Source of the DNA: Clostridiaceae bacterium
Lineage (GTDB): Bacteria > Bacillota > Clostridia > Lachnospirales > Lachnospiraceae
Assembly (NCBI GenBank): GCA_009911065.1
Contig: QXWR01000024.1
Location: forward strand, 1 to 64,000
Direction: 5' to 3'
Length of the DNA stretch: 64,000 nt
The first letter of the stretch is position 1. Each line of letters opens with the position of its first letter. A program made the translations under genes and the position numbers. Below the pieces are notes generated by a model. It searched no databases and was not told the origin of the DNA. It saw nothing but the letters and a program-made list of their open reading frames with translations. Below, in pieces: positions 26,462 through 34,502 of the stretch.

Positions 26462-28381
26462 TTAAGTAAACCGTAAAATGGCTGTTCCATAGGCAGGAAG
26501 GGGTAAATTAATACAGTAGGGCTGACCGTCACATTCCTGTTTTACTGCCCGGAACACAGGAGGTTTTTCGGATGGCTGATAAAGGCCATGTTTATTGTCT
26601 AAGAGTAAAGTGTAGGTGCCTTTTTTGGGGACGCCTAACTGGTAATCTGGCCGTTCTATGGGAGTAAAGCTGCATACAAACAAAAGACTCTTTTTCAAAT
26701 CCTTTGCCCGACGCATAAAGCTGAATATACTGCGATCTCCGTCATTGGCATTGATCCACTGAAATCCTTCCCAGTCTTCATCTGCCTCATACATAGCAGG
26801 ATATTTGGTGTAAATATGAAGAAGATCCCGGACATAAGCCTGAAGGCTTTTGTGTTCGTCTTCTTCTGTCAAATGCCAGTCCAGACTTACTTTCTCATCC
26901 CACTCATGGAGCTGACCGAAATCTTGGCCCATGAACAGGAGCTTTTTGCCGGGATGGCCGAACATAAAGGTATATCCTGCTTTCAGGTTGGCAAATTTGT
27001 CCGTATAATAACCAGGCATTTTGTTGATCATGGAACATTTTAAGTGGACAACTTCATCATGGGACAGAACAAGAATAAAGTTCTCACTGGTAAAATAAGT
27101 AAGTCCAAAGGTCATTTTGTTGTGATTATATTTGCGGAAATAAGGGTCCAGCTTCATATATTCCAAAAAGTCGTGCATCCAGCCCATGTTCCACTTAAAT
27201 GTAAATCCAAGTCCGTTATCTTCCGGGGCATGGGTGACAGAAGGCCATGCAGTGGATTCTTCTGCAATTACCATAGCACCGTTTCCGCGGGTTTTGACAA
27301 TGCTGTTTAAGTGGCGGAAAAATTCGATTGCTTCCAGGTTTTGATTGCCGCCGTATTTGTTGGCAATCCACTGGCCGTCCTTGCGTCCATAATCCAGATA
27401 AAGCATGGAAGCCACAGCGTCTACCCGAAGACCGTCTATATGATATTCTTTAATCCAGTATAAAGCATTGGCAATAAGGAAATTGGATACTTCATGTTTT
27501 TCATAATCAAAAACTTTGGTTCCCCAGTCCGGGTGTTCTCCCTTGCGGGAATCTGCATATTCATATAAAGGTTCTCCGTCAAAATCTGCAAGGCCGTGGG
27601 CATCCCGCGGGAAATGAGCAGGCACCCAGTCAAGAATAACGCCGATTCCTTTCTTATGTAAGTAGTTTACAAAATACATAAACTCCTGGGGAGTTCCATA
27701 GCGGGAAGTGGGGGCATAGTAACCAGTGACCTGATAACCCCAGGAACCATCAAAGGGATGCTCGGCAATTCCCATTAACTCTACATGGGTATATCCCATA
27801 GTTTTTACGTATTCAGCAAGTTCAAAGGCAGCTTCTTTATACGTATAATACCCTTCCTTTTCCGGACGGTTTTTCTTTTTCCAGGAACCTAGGTGTACTT
27901 CATAAATGCTCATGGGAGATTCTTCAGGAATCTGTTCCCCGCGTTTTTTCATCCAGCTGTCGTCACCCCATTTAAAACCGGAAATGTCACTGGTGATGGA
28001 AGCGGTTCCTGGGCGAAATTCTGCCTGATACGCATAAGGGTCGGCTTTAAACAAAAGTTTTCCTGCTTTTGTGGTGACAGCATATTTATAAAGCTGACCT
28101 GCGGTTAAATCTGGAATAAAGCATTCATAAATACCGGAAGTATCTAAAACAGTCATAGGATTTGCTTCCGGGTCCCACTGGTTAAAATCTCCTACCACAC
28201 TGACAGAGACAGCATGAGGAGCCCACACGGCAAAATAAAATCCCTCTTTTCCCTTCCATTTTCTAGGATGGGCGCCCAGTTTTTCATAGATTTCATAATG
28301 GGTTCCCTGGCCGAACAGATACCGGTCCATCTCACTGATTAAACCGGTTCCGGTTATTTTTTGATTGTTTTTGCCAGCCAT
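26462..28381 (-). CDS. glgB: 1,4-alpha-glucan branching enzyme
   Basis: A 639-residue GH13 enzyme that makes the alpha-1,6 branches of glycogen. Residues 20-130 form the CBM48 domain (YEIYEKLGAHPRKWKGKEGFYFAVWAPHA). The catalytic barrel carries GIGVILDWVPAHFP, the nucleophile Asp in IDGLRVDAVASMLYLDYGR, the acid/base Glu in MVIAEEST and the third Asp in LSHDEVVH. The length fits bacterial GlgB. The start lies 3 bases after the stop of the preceding GH13 gene, so the two are translated in tandem. Other glg genes are not in the window. Confidence 0.95.
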   Translation of the reverse strand: MAGKNNQKITGTGLISEMDRYLFGQGTHYEIYEKLGAHPRKWKGKEGFYFAVWAPHAVSVSVVGDFNQWDPEANPMTVLDTSGIYECFIPDLTAGQLYKYAVTTKAGKLLFKADPYAYQAEFRPGTASITSDISGFKWGDDSWMKKRGEQIPEESPMSIYEVHLGSWKKKNRPEKEGYYTYKEAAFELAEYVKTMGYTHVELMGIAEHPFDGSWGYQVTGYYAPTSRYGTPQEFMYFVNYLHKKGIGVILDWVPAHFPRDAHGLADFDGEPLYEYADSRKGEHPDWGTKVFDYEKHEVSNFLIANALYWIKEYHIDGLRVDAVASMLYLDYGRKDGQWIANKYGGNQNLEAIEFFRHLNSIVKTRGNGAMVIAEESTAWPSVTHAPEDNGLGFTFKWNMGWMHDFLEYMKLDPYFRKYNHNKMTFGLTYFTSENFILVLSHDEVVHLKCSMINKMPGYYTDKFANLKAGYTFMFGHPGKKLLFMGQDFGQLHEWDEKVSLDWHLTEEDEHKSLQAYVRDLLHIYTKYPAMYEADEDWEGFQWINANDGDRSIFSFMRRAKDLKKSLLFVCSFTPIERPDYQLGVPKKGTYTLLLDNKHGLYQPSEKPPVFRAVKQECDGQPYCINLPLPAYGTAILRFT

Positions 28382-28383
28382 AA

Positions 28384-29742
28384 CTACTGATCCTCCCTGA
28401 TTTTCAGAACAACTCCCTCGTTGCCTGATAATGTAATCGAAAGTCTGCCGTCTTTAATGGGAATGATGGAATCATCCATCAGATTTTCTGCTGTTTTAGC
28501 AGAGACAGGAACTGGTATGGACAAGCTGCTTTCATTATCATCATTGTTGGCAGCTGTGATGACAACCGATCCTTTGTTATGACGGGCAAAGGCATATTGC
28601 CGGTTGGTCAGTAGCAGTTCCTGGTAACGTCCGCCTGCATATTCCGGATTGGCGCTGTGAATCTCGGACAGTTTTGTGATCCAGTCAGTGAGATCGCAAT
28701 GAAGCTTTTTGCTGTTTGCTATGGGGATAGCAGGACGCAGCTCCACATCACTATACTTGGTCCTCATACCTTCCACAGCCCATTCTCCTCCATAATATAT
28801 GGATGGAATGCCAGGAAGGGTAAATAAAAGCAGATAAGCCAAAGGAAGATGTTCTTTCTTTAACAGCTTGCTGGCAATCCGGTTTTCATCGTGGTTATCT
28901 ACAAAGGTATAAAGTTTTGTTCCGATTGCTTCCAGACGCCGTACATTGTGGGCAATCTCAAAGAAATTGTGGTCATTAAGTCCAGAGTACAGGCTTTTAT
29001 GAAGCTCGTAATTAGTGACAGAGTGAAGCATCTCTTCATTTACCCAGCGGGAATAGTCTCCATGAATCACTTCGCCCATGAGCCAGAAGTCTTTCTTCAT
29101 GGAAGATGTCTCACGGCGCAGATCTTTCATAAAGGTAAAATCCAGTACATTGGCGCAATCCAGCCGGATTCCGTCAATATGAAATGTGTCAATCCAGAAA
29201 CGGATTGTGTCAAACAAATGTTGTTTCACATCCGGATTTTGTAAATTCAGGCAGGGCAGTTCAAAATGTCCCTGCCATGCGTCATAGCCAAAGGGATCTC
29301 CCAAAGGACTGTGCCAGTCAAAATTAATTCCTTTATACCAGTTTTTGTAGGGGGAATCCCATTTCTTCTCCCGAATATCTTCAAAAGCAAAAAATTCCCG
29401 TCCTGTATGATTGAAAACCCCGTCCACCACTACATAGATACCTGCTTCGTGGCAAAGGTCTACAAAATGGGCAAATTCTTCATTGGTTCCCAGACGTCTA
29501 TCTACCAGACGGTAATCACGGGTGTCATAACCATGGGAAGAAGATTCAAAAAGAGGACCGATATAAATTGCGGTACAGCCCAGGCTTTTCATATGGGGAA
29601 CCCACTGGTTCAGTTCTTCAAAGCGGGTTTTGGCTGTGCCGGATGAATTATCTTCTGTTTGTTTGGGATTTTCCTTTGGTGCGCCGGTCATTCCCAGCGG
29701 ATACATGTGGTAAAATACTGCTTCCTCGTACCAGGTACTCAT
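28384..29742 (-). CDS. Intracellular GH13 alpha-amylase-family enzyme
   Basis: A 452-residue alpha-glucan-active enzyme. The four GH13 regions are present: VDGVFNHTG, IDGIRLDCANVLD (nucleophile Asp), LMGEVIHGDY (acid/base Glu) and FVDNHDENRI. There is no signal peptide, so it acts inside the cell, probably on maltodextrin or glycogen. It begins with WYEEAVFYHMYPLGMTGAP, a form also seen in cyclomaltodextrinase-like proteins of Firmicutes. It is paired with glgB and was possibly co-opted for glycogen turnover. The exact specificity cannot be read from sequence. Confidence 0.9.
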   Translation of the reverse strand: MSTWYEEAVFYHMYPLGMTGAPKENPKQTEDNSSGTAKTRFEELNQWVPHMKSLGCTAIYIGPLFESSSHGYDTRDYRLVDRRLGTNEEFAHFVDLCHEAGIYVVVDGVFNHTGREFFAFEDIREKKWDSPYKNWYKGINFDWHSPLGDPFGYDAWQGHFELPCLNLQNPDVKQHLFDTIRFWIDTFHIDGIRLDCANVLDFTFMKDLRRETSSMKKDFWLMGEVIHGDYSRWVNEEMLHSVTNYELHKSLYSGLNDHNFFEIAHNVRRLEAIGTKLYTFVDNHDENRIASKLLKKEHLPLAYLLLFTLPGIPSIYYGGEWAVEGMRTKYSDVELRPAIPIANSKKLHCDLTDWITKLSEIHSANPEYAGGRYQELLLTNRQYAFARHNKGSVVITAANNDDNESSLSIPVPVSAKTAENLMDDSIIPIKDGRLSITLSGNEGVVLKIREDQ

Positions 29743-29781
29743 ACTTTCAGTCCTCCTGCTTGTGTCTGCTGATGATGATGC

Positions 29782-30069
29782 TTACAGCTCTTCTAAAAGT
29801 TTGAAGCGCCGAAGCAGAAACTGATATCTGAGCTGTGCTGCTTTTAACTCATAAATATAGCAGTCAATCAGCGTGGGATCTACCACCTGTTCAAAGTGGT
29901 TTCGGGCAGATTCGATCTTATTTTTCGTGCGATCAATCTCTTCCATCAGTTCCAGATTTTCTGGCGGAACAACATGCCGTCTTTTGATAAAATGTCCTGT
30001 TTTCACTTTTCCCTCATTTCTGATGCGCTTGTTGGCGTCATCCAAACAGATTCGGAAGAATGCTCCCAA
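29782..30069 (-). CDS. DUF2508 (YaaL-like) family protein
   Basis: A 95-residue, highly charged helical protein. The region LELMEEIDRTKNKIESARNHFEQVVDPTLIDCYIYELKAAQLRYQFLLRRFKLL fits the DUF2508/YaaL family, which is found in Firmicutes and has no known function. The start is a TTG at 30069, with AGGAG eight bases upstream; no ATG or GTG in a better position exists. It lies 39 bases upstream of the GH13-glgB pair, possibly in the same transcript. Confidence 0.72.
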   Translation of the reverse strand: MGAFFRICLDDANKRIRNEGKVKTGHFIKRRHVVPPENLELMEEIDRTKNKIESARNHFEQVVDPTLIDCYIYELKAAQLRYQFLLRRFKLLEEL

Positions 30070-30167
30070 ACTTCCATCTCCTGTTTCTTTTAGTCTGTAT
30101 GATTATAGTATTTTCCGAAAATGGAAGCTTATGCAGGGATTGTGAAAAAATGTCACCGGACCGAATC

Positions 30168-30518
30168 TTATTCCGGCGATAAAACTTGTTCCACCATGAA
30201 GCCTAGCTTCATTAAACGCTGAGTGCATTCCCGAAGGGTCAGCTGATAAAAATTGGAAGTTCCGGATTCCCGGACTTTCACTAATCCTGAATTTTTCAAA
30301 ATTTTCAGGTGATGGGAGATGGCAGGCCGGGAAAGGCCAAGCTGTCTTGTAATTTCATTTACATTCAATCCGTCCCGGTTGCCGCTTTGAACAGCATGGC
30401 TTAGGACTTCTATGATGTTCAGACGCATTTCATCTCCCAGGGCTATAAAGAGCGGCATGCAGTCATGGAAATAAGTTTCCACTTCCTTGCCGCTAACTGA
30501 AGTGTTGCAGTCTGCCAT
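30168..30518 (-). CDS. ArsR-family transcriptional repressor
   Basis: A 116-residue winged-helix repressor of the ArsR type. The core runs from FIALGDEMRLNIIEVL through the recognition helix LNVNEITRQLGLSRPAISHHLKILKNSGLVKVRESG. The usual ArsR cysteine pair (ELCVCD) in helix 3 is replaced, so arsenic sensing is unlikely; other metal sites or a redox/ligand signal cannot be excluded. Two cysteines, one near the N-terminus and one in RECTQR, remain. A good operator is present in its own promoter region. No other target gene stands next to it except perhaps the Tad operon divergent to it. Confidence 0.85.
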   Translation of the reverse strand: MADCNTSVSGKEVETYFHDCMPLFIALGDEMRLNIIEVLSHAVQSGNRDGLNVNEITRQLGLSRPAISHHLKILKNSGLVKVRESGTSNFYQLTLRECTQRLMKLGFMVEQVLSPE

Positions 30519-30532
30519 AGGGGTTCTCCTTG

Positions 30533-30584
30533 GTTTAAAAATTTAAACTGAAATCATTTTATCACTAAATTCAAGTAACGTCAA
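30533..30584 (-). promoter_or_regulatory. ArsR promoter and self-operator
   Basis: On the minus strand TTGACG (30584-30579), 17 bases, and TAAAAT (30561-30556) form a promoter. Its start point falls at the edge of the inverted repeat GTTTAAA-AA-TTTAAAC (30533-30548). An ArsR-type repressor bound there would block its own transcription. Confidence 0.65.
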
Positions 30585-30953
30585 CTAAAAATAAAAAGGG
30601 GGAAAAGAAAATTTTAGAGAAATTGCATAAAAAATAGTGTATGTTGTATACATGAAAAAGATGCGAAAAAAGTATTGACAGATTGATGAAGAATGTGCAT
30701 AATAAAGAAAATCGATGCGCCGTTCTAGGTGCAGGAAATCTGGTTTTGCTGGCTGGTCTGGTAGGAGTGTATTTATCCAGACAGTGTATGCCGTATCGGC
30801 AGATGATTTCAATGTTTTAAAAGTTTAAGATGGCAGGAGGTGGTTGGTTTTTCATTTGGTCAGAACAGGATTGAATAGTGATTTTATGGCAGATTCTTTT
30901 TTGAACAAAGAAGTTGCCTAGAGAAAGACAACCAATAGAAAGGGGATGAAAGT
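30549..30953 (+). other. Gene-poor leader between arsR-like gene and Tad operon
   Basis: This gap of about 400 bases contains the ArsR promoter on one strand and the Tad operon promoter on the other. A 44-codon open frame at 30686-30820 would encode a peptide with one membrane segment (VLGAGNLVLLAGLVGVYL), but its ATG lies inside the predicted promoter and lacks a ribosome binding site. It may be a remnant or a leader. Nothing else is recognised. Confidence 0.4.
30675..30703 (+). promoter_or_regulatory. Promoter of the Tad pilus operon
   Basis: TTGACA (30675-30680), 17 bases, CATAAT (30698-30703). Transcription would start near 30710, leaving a leader of about 245 bases before the first pilus gene. 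No terminator is evident in the following 10 kb until after the FHA gene, in keeping with one long operon. Confidence 0.6.
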
Positions 30954-31475
30954 ATAAGTACAGGATTTTTATGCATTATTCTGGCAGGAGCAGCCTGGAC
31001 GGATGTCTGGAAGGGAAAGATTCTTAACTGGTGGCTGTTTGCGGGGGCCTTGGCAGGCGTGTGGTGTCGGGGATGGGATTTTGTACCTGCAGCGGCAGTT
31101 ATTTTGTTTTTTACTTTTTTTCTGTTCCGGTTGGGAATGATGGGAGCAGGGGATGGGAAGTTGATGGCAGTCATTGCAGGTTATTTGGGTATGGATGCAG
31201 GAATTTGGGCAATCTTTACCGGAATGGTTATTGGAGCGTTATGGTCGCTGTGCCGTCTGTGGCATGGTCATGGTCTGAAAATACGTCTTATTAATCTTGC
31301 AGTATATTTCATGCAGATGTTTCAGACAGGAAAAATTAAAAAATATGTTGGAGATCTGGAAAGCAAAAGGGCTTATACAATTCCTTTGGCAGTTTGTATG
31401 GCAGGAGGGACTTATTTGTATCTCATTGCGTCAGGCGCTGCTGTTTTGTGGTCCGGCTGGATGGCGTTTTGCTGA
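30954..31475 (+). CDS. A24 prepilin peptidase (TadV/CpaA-like), apparent AUA start
   Basis: This membrane aspartic peptidase cleaves the leader of Flp-type prepilins. The two active-site aspartates are in WTDVWKGKILN (about residue 17) and in the GxGD motif MMGAGDGKLM. In this 173-residue frame the first aspartate lies well upstream of the first TTG at 31050, so a start at 31050 would remove it. The frame has a stop at 30936 and no ATG, GTG or TTG before the first aspartate. An ATA at 30954, 8 bases after AAAGGGG, is the only codon in the right place. It is therefore either a true AUA start or an ATG damaged by mutation or a sequencing error. Confidence 0.75.
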   Translation: MSTGFLCIILAGAAWTDVWKGKILNWWLFAGALAGVWCRGWDFVPAAAVILFFTFFLFRLGMMGAGDGKLMAVIAGYLGMDAGIWAIFTGMVIGALWSLCRLWHGHGLKIRLINLAVYFMQMFQTGKIKKYVGDLESKRAYTIPLAVCMAGGTYLYLIASGAAVLWSGWMAFC

Positions 31476-31499
31476 GGGTAAAAGGATGAAAGGAAATTT

Positions 31500-32504
31500 A
31501 TGAAACGAATTTTGGGAGTTTATGATGCAGACCCATTTTATGCAGAGCGGTTTGCTGAATTTGCAAATCAAAAAGAAAGGATTCCATTTACAGTGGTGGC
31601 TTTTACCAGCCTTTCCAAGGTGCAGGCTTTTTCTGAAAAACAGCCTATAGAAATTTTGCTGGTAGGCAATCAGGTGGATAAAGAACAGCTTAAAGAGGTG
31701 AAGGCGGGACAGATTCTTGAATTAAGTGAAAGTCGGGAAGGGATGAATCTGGATAATTCCACTATATATAAGTACCAGTCGTCAGATGCAGTATTAAGAG
31801 AGGTAATGGCATGTTATCAGATTCAGCCGGTACAAAATGCTCTGATGGCAGTCGGAATAAAAAGTATGGTAATCGGTGTATATTCTCCCATAAACCGATG
31901 TGGGAAGACCAGTTTTTCTATGATATTTGGACAGGTTATGGCAAAGGAGTGTCATGTGTTATTGATCAGTCTGGAAGAGCACTCTGCTTTGTCCAGACTT
32001 ACAGGAACCATGTATATGGGAAGTCTGTCCGATTTGATTTATTATTACCGCCAGGGAGAATATAGTTCAATGCGTCTGGGATCTGTGATCTATAACTGGG
32101 GAGGAATGGATTATGTTCCGCCTGCAGTTTATGCAGAAGATCTGGCAGAGATCCAGGGAGAAGAACTGGCAGGTCTGATTACCAAGATAGCTCTGGATGG
32201 AGGATATGACCGGATTATCGTGGATATGGGAAATTTAGGGAGAGGAATGGAACCTTTGTTAGAAATGTGTCAGGTGATTTACACACCAATTAAGGAAGAT
32301 TGTGTATCATCGGCAAAGATGGAATCCTGGAAAGATTATCTGGAAAAATCCAAACGTTCCTATCTGTGGGAGAAGGTGAAGCTTCTTAAACTGCCGCGGC
32401 TAGGAGCGGTCTGTCAGACAGAGACTTATCTGGAGCAGCTTTTGTGGGGAGAGATGGGAGATTTTGTCCGGAATTTGTGGAAGGGACAGAACAGAGAGCA
32501 TTAG
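31500..32504 (+). CDS. TadZ/CpaE-like ATPase with receiver-like N-domain
   Basis: A 334-residue protein. Residues 1-115 resemble an atypical receiver domain (MKRILGVYDADPFYAERFAEFAN). Residues 125-330 form a MinD/ParA-type P-loop domain: the Walker A region is IGVYSPINRCGKTSFSMI, which keeps GKT but lacks the usual KGG, and the later IIVDMGN matches Walker B/A'. Such proteins place the Tad machine at the cell pole or site of assembly. The ATG follows GGAAATTT with GAAAGG a little further; the gene lies between the first peptidase and cpaF. Confidence 0.82.
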   Translation: MKRILGVYDADPFYAERFAEFANQKERIPFTVVAFTSLSKVQAFSEKQPIEILLVGNQVDKEQLKEVKAGQILELSESREGMNLDNSTIYKYQSSDAVLREVMACYQIQPVQNALMAVGIKSMVIGVYSPINRCGKTSFSMIFGQVMAKECHVLLISLEEHSALSRLTGTMYMGSLSDLIYYYRQGEYSSMRLGSVIYNWGGMDYVPPAVYAEDLAEIQGEELAGLITKIALDGGYDRIIVDMGNLGRGMEPLLEMCQVIYTPIKEDCVSSAKMESWKDYLEKSKRSYLWEKVKLLKLPRLGAVCQTETYLEQLLWGEMGDFVRNLWKGQNREH

Positions 32505-32550
32505 TATGACCCACATTCGTGTTCCATGAGAAACTAGGAGGAAGCGGGGC

Positions 32551-33768
32551 ATGGCAATAGATGGAATTTTATTGGAGAAGTTAAAGGAACAGATTCGAGA
32601 AGAACTTCAAAGCAGGAACCGAATTGAAGAGGAGGAGTTAAATGCATGCATTCATCAGGTAATTGAGGAAGAGGCAGCAAATTCCTATTTGCCTTTAAAA
32701 AAGAGGTTGGAGCTAAAGACCCGGTTGTATGACGGGTTCCGCCGTCTGGATATTTTGCAGGAATTGGTAGATGACCCAGAAGTAACTGAGATTATGGTCA
32801 ATGGAAAAGATCATATTTTTGTAGAGAAGAAAGGGGCAATCTGCAGATGGGAACATGGCTTTGAGAGGGAGGAGCAACTGGAAGATATGATTCAGCAGAT
32901 TGTCAGCCGAATTAACCGATCTGTAAATGTTTCTCATCCCATAGCAGATGCCCGTTTGGAAAACGGGGCGCGGGTTCATGTTGTGCTTCCGCCCATAGCT
33001 TTGGACGGTCCGGTTGTCACCATTCGAAAGTTTCCGGAAGCCATCACTGTGGAGAAGCTTATTGCTCTTGAATCGTTGAACAAAGAGGCGGCAGAATTTT
33101 TGGAAAAACTGGTAAAAGCAGGGTATAACCTGTTTATCAGCGGAGGGACCGGATCTGGAAAGACCACATTTTTAAATGCCATGTCAGGATTTATTCCGGA
33201 AACGGAGCGGATTATTACCATTGAAGATTCAGCTGAGCTTCAAATTCGGCAAATCCCCAATCTGGTACGGCTGGAAACCCGCAATGCCAACGCAGAAGGA
33301 GAAGGGGCAGTGGAGATTGGCGATTTGATACGGGCATCTTTGCGAATGCGTCCTAACCGGATTATTGTGGGAGAGGTAAGGGGAAAAGAATGTCTGGATA
33401 TGCTGCAGGCTTTGAATACCGGACATGCTGGAAGTCTTTCCACAGGCCATGGAAACAGTCCTCGTGATATGCTGTCCAGATTAGAGACTATGGCTCTTAT
33501 GGGAGCAGATCTACCATTACCTGCTGTTCGCAGCCAGATTGCATCTGCCATTGATATTTTAATACATCTTGGAAGATTAAGAGATCGAAGCAGAAGAGTC
33601 CTTGAGATTGTGGAGGTGGGAAATTATGCAGAAGGAGAAATACAGCTCAATCCCTTGTTCCGGTTTCAGGAAAAACAAGGAGAAGGAAAGGCTGTCTGTG
33701 GTCAGCTGGAAAAAGTCGGAACCCTTCAGGCAGTGGGAAAACTCCGGGCAGCCGGTTATTCAATATAA
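32551..33768 (+). CDS. cpaF: Tad pilus assembly/secretion ATPase CpaF
   Basis: A 405-residue hexameric ATPase that drives pilus extension. The N-terminal all-alpha/beta domain (DDPEVTEIMVNGKDHIFVEK) is followed by the motor domain with Walker A SGGTGSGKTTFLNAM, the Asp box and Walker B (RMRPNRIIVGEVRGKECLDML), and the His box GHAGSLSTGHGNS. Start ATG follows AGGAGG. Its last 140 bases overlap the predicted start region of the following TadB gene. Confidence 0.95.
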   Translation: MAIDGILLEKLKEQIREELQSRNRIEEEELNACIHQVIEEEAANSYLPLKKRLELKTRLYDGFRRLDILQELVDDPEVTEIMVNGKDHIFVEKKGAICRWEHGFEREEQLEDMIQQIVSRINRSVNVSHPIADARLENGARVHVVLPPIALDGPVVTIRKFPEAITVEKLIALESLNKEAAEFLEKLVKAGYNLFISGGTGSGKTTFLNAMSGFIPETERIITIEDSAELQIRQIPNLVRLETRNANAEGEGAVEIGDLIRASLRMRPNRIIVGEVRGKECLDMLQALNTGHAGSLSTGHGNSPRDMLSRLETMALMGADLPLPAVRSQIASAIDILIHLGRLRDRSRRVLEIVEVGNYAEGEIQLNPLFRFQEKQGEGKAVCGQLEKVGTLQAVGKLRAAGYSI

Positions 33769-34495
33769 TTTTTACAGACTGAGCAGAAAAGAATTTCTGA
33801 TTGGGTTAGGCAGAGGTGTGGCTGTATGCGGGATTTTATCTTACACGTTTTATCGAAATCTGGAGATTTTTTTATGGATGCTGCCTTTTGCTTTGGTTGG
33901 ACCGGTGCTGGAGCGAAGAAGACGGATTGAGGAGAGGAAAAAGAAACTGGCAGAACAGTTTAAAGAGAGCATGATGATTCTGGCCTCGTCTTTAAGTGCC
34001 GGATTTTCAATAGAAAATGCTTTGGAAGCAAGTGTTAAGGAGCTTACTGTGCTGTATGGTCAGGAGGGGATGATTGTCAGGGAATTTTCATTTATGGTGC
34101 AGCAGATTCGCACAAATCGTTCTGTGGAGCAGGTGTTGGAGGATTTTGCCAGAAGAAGCAGTCTGGAGGAGGTGTTAAATTTTGCAGAAGTATTTTCTGT
34201 GGCAAAACGAAGCAGCGGAGATGTGGGAGGGATTATGCGTCATACGGCGGAGATTATTCGGGATAAAATGCAGGTGAAAGAAGAAATCCTCACAATGACT
34301 GCATCCAGACAGTTTGAACAGAAGATTATGAATATGATTCCTTTCTTCATTGTGTTTTACATTGAAAGTGCGTCGCCAGGGTTTTTTGGACAGATGTATG
34401 GAACCAGTTTGGGAAGAACACTAATGAGCTGTTGTCTGGCAGTTTATCTTACCGCTTATATTCTTGCGAAGAAAATCCTGGATATTGAGGTATAA
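33626..34495 (+). CDS. tadB: Tad inner-membrane platform protein TadB (T2SF)
   Basis: A T2SS/T4P F-like membrane protein that, with TadC, anchors the ATPase. Two hydrophobic segments stand near residues 60-100 and three near the C-terminus. The T2SF core is FKESMMILASSLSAGFSIENALEASVKEL and DVGGIMRHTAEIIRDKMQVKEEILTMTASRQFEQKIM. The start is uncertain. ATG 33626 has GGAGGTG seven bases upstream, but it gives a 143-base overlap with cpaF and an unusual charged N-terminus. GTG 33698 behind AAGGAAAGG gives a more typical length. I give the longer form. Confidence 0.8.
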   Translation: MQKEKYSSIPCSGFRKNKEKERLSVVSWKKSEPFRQWENSGQPVIQYNFYRLSRKEFLIGLGRGVAVCGILSYTFYRNLEIFLWMLPFALVGPVLERRRRIEERKKKLAEQFKESMMILASSLSAGFSIENALEASVKELTVLYGQEGMIVREFSFMVQQIRTNRSVEQVLEDFARRSSLEEVLNFAEVFSVAKRSSGDVGGIMRHTAEIIRDKMQVKEEILTMTASRQFEQKIMNMIPFFIVFYIESASPGFFGQMYGTSLGRTLMSCCLAVYLTAYILAKKILDIEV

Positions 34496-34502
34496 ACAAG
34501 TT

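Noticed and set aside
30686..30820. 44-codon frame with one membrane segment ahead of the Tad operon
   Set aside because: The ATG lies within the predicted promoter and has no ribosome binding site; kept only as a note in the gap entry.
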